Part shown: piece by piece, positions 62,804-64,000 of the stretch | Position numbering within the stretch: the first letter of the stretch is position 1 | Layout of the letters: every line of letters begins with the position of its first letter | NCBI RefSeq assembly: GCF_000472925.1 | Contig: NZ_AXAS01000012.1 | Coordinates: 124,001 to 188,000 of the forward strand | DNA from: Bradyrhizobium sp. Ec3.3 | GTDB taxonomy: Bacteria; Pseudomonadota; Alphaproteobacteria; Rhizobiales; Xanthobacteraceae | DNA length: 64,000 nt | Direction of reading: 5' to 3' | The notes under the pieces: model-generated | Told to the model about the DNA's origin: nothing | Seen by the model: only the letters and a program-made list of their open reading frames with translations | The model's database searches: none | Position numbers and translations under genes: made by a program

Positions 62804-62918
62804 TCCCGCCTCCACGTGATCCACTGGGACGCGCCGCTTTCCGGTTGATCGCGGCAGACGTCCGATGCAGTCTATTGGGCCACGGCTGGACCAGGCCTGC
62901 TCGACTGCCACGGCATGA

Positions 62919-62948
62919 AAATTCGACCGGGACGGCGGTACCGAATTT
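62919..62948. promoter_or_regulatory. Candidate operator between nitrilase and AraC regulator
   Basis: AAATTCG (62919-62925) and CGAATTT (62942-62948) are perfect 7-bp inverted arms 16 bp apart in the 190-bp divergent intergenic region. The spacing is plausible for a dimeric regulator. Confidence 0.4.
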
Positions 62949-62993
62949 CCCTGCGCGGGGGCCAATCCAAGTTCGTGAAAGGGAGGCCCGCGC

Positions 62994-63950
62994 ATGACCA
63001 TCCAGTTCACGACGGACGGCAGCCCCGGGCACCGGCGCCTGGCGCTCTGGCAGGACATCGTCTGCGACGTCTTCGTCGAGCTCGACTGCAAGTCGGATCT
63101 CGGCAGCGCCTTCCGCGGCTCGGTGACGCAAGCTTCGCTTGGGCGCGCGGTCTGTTCGGATGTCTGCTCGGACCGCCAGCACGTCTTCCGCACGCCGTCG
63201 CGGATCGCCCGCTCGGATCTCGACTTCGTTCTCGTCGCGCTTGGCAATCAGGGCGTCGGCGGCGTCGTGCAGGACGGCCGCGAGACCGTGATCCATCCCG
63301 GCGAGTTCGCACTCTACGACACCACGCGCCCGTATGAGCTGAAGTTCGATCACGCCTTCACGCAGACCATCTTCAAGGTGCCGCGCGAGATGCTGCAGCG
63401 GCGCCTCGGAGCCACCGAGGCGCTGACGGCGATCTCGTTCGGCTCCGACGCACCGCTGCAAAAGCTCGCCTACGATTTCATCTTCAGGCTTTGCCACAGC
63501 GCCGATCAGATCGATCCGCAGCATGCCGTCGCGCTTTCCGAGCAGGCGGTCGATCTCGTCGCCATGGTGCTGAGCGACCGGCTCGGCAAGACGGCGCCGC
63601 CCTCCTCGACGCATCGCTCGGCCCTGCTCTACCGGCTGAAGGCGCATATCCGCAGTCATCTCACTGACCCCGATCTGACGCTGTCGGATACCGCGGCCGC
63701 GCTTGGCATCTCGCCGCGCTATGTCAACGATCTCCTCAGTCAGGAGCACACCTCGTTCCAGCGCTATGTGCTTGCGGAGCGTCTTGCCCAATGCAGGCGC
63801 GATCTCGCCTCACCCGCGCTCGCAGGCCGTCAGGTCGGCGAAATCGCGTTCGCGTGGGGCTTCAATGACCTCTCGCATTTCGGCCGCGTCTTCCGCGAGC
63901 AGTTCGGAATGTCGCCGCGCGACTTCCGGCAGAGCCTATTGCCGCACTAG
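62994..63950 (+). CDS. AraC family transcriptional regulator
   Basis: 318-aa regulator with an N-terminal AraC-binding-like sensor domain (residues 1-190) and a C-terminal AraC/XylS double helix-turn-helix: RLKAHIRSHLTDPDLTLSDTAAALGISPRYVNDLLSQ and GEIAFAWGFNDLSHFGRVFREQFGMSPRDFR. AAGGGAGG precedes ATG 62994. It is divergent from the nitrilase gene and probably activates it (inference). Confidence 0.94.
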   Translation: MTIQFTTDGSPGHRRLALWQDIVCDVFVELDCKSDLGSAFRGSVTQASLGRAVCSDVCSDRQHVFRTPSRIARSDLDFVLVALGNQGVGGVVQDGRETVIHPGEFALYDTTRPYELKFDHAFTQTIFKVPREMLQRRLGATEALTAISFGSDAPLQKLAYDFIFRLCHSADQIDPQHAVALSEQAVDLVAMVLSDRLGKTAPPSSTHRSALLYRLKAHIRSHLTDPDLTLSDTAAALGISPRYVNDLLSQEHTSFQRYVLAERLAQCRRDLASPALAGRQVGEIAFAWGFNDLSHFGRVFREQFGMSPRDFRQSLLPH

Positions 63951-64000
63951 ACTGGCCACCGTTTCGCAGCAACCAACACGACCGCGGAGCACACGCTGAC

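Overview
The window looks like chromosome from a Bradyrhizobium-type alphaproteobacterium (Nitrobacteraceae). The basis is strongly GC-biased codon use, protein sequences typical of that group (GatA/GatC, DivK/PleD, EipB-like DUF1849, DUF983, DUF3572, small genus-type hypothetical proteins) and several families of short palindromic dispersed repeats between genes. No rRNA, tRNA, CRISPR array, transposase gene or prophage was seen. This assignment is recognition from memory, not a database search.

Layout. 1-2250: a partial hypothetical gene, then gatA, a small coupled gene and gatC (amidotransferase for Asn/Gln-tRNA), all minus. 2445-5504: two tandem nitronate monooxygenases divergent from a LysR regulator. 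5491-10481: small membrane protein, ruvX, an AEC permease, a CPBP protease, an AidB-like acyl-CoA dehydrogenase and a VanX-like dipeptidase. 10698-13593: pyrB, a dihydroorotase-like pyrC that lacks the HxH metal ligands, and plsY. 13736-26798: accessory block holding patatin, amidase, a frameshifted dprA, two regulator/enzyme divergons (HxlR/azoreductase and HxlR/SDR), an OpgC-like protein, an alpha/beta-hydrolase fused to an IalB domain, a class III cyclase and a PanE-like reductase. 27026-36452: topA, rnr, DUF983, NUDIX, LLM monooxygenase and rpmG.

36488-41130 is a segment bounded by 97-bp inverted repeats (94/97 identical). It carries an ABC substrate-binding protein, a 155-bp transposon-like element with perfect 16-bp terminal inverted repeats, a PDZ-alpha/beta-hydrolase, a DUF2867 protein and very small genes. 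An arylsulfatase and secreted or membrane proteins follow to 44746. 45123-46572 is a two-gene unit of unknown function (a DUF6745-like protein plus a small GHCH/HEEH protein).

46746-63950 is mostly core-like: amtB, divK-pleD, DUF3572-dinB, an ACT-domain protein, two RidA proteins, an EipB-like protein, GDPD, FemAB/GNAT, HIT, TrmO-like, azlCD, lytic transglycosylase, a HAD phosphatase, and a nitrilase divergent from an AraC regulator. Strong start-codon evidence (Shine-Dalgarno motifs, 4-base stop/start overlaps) allowed many gene starts to be set; several use GTG or TTG.
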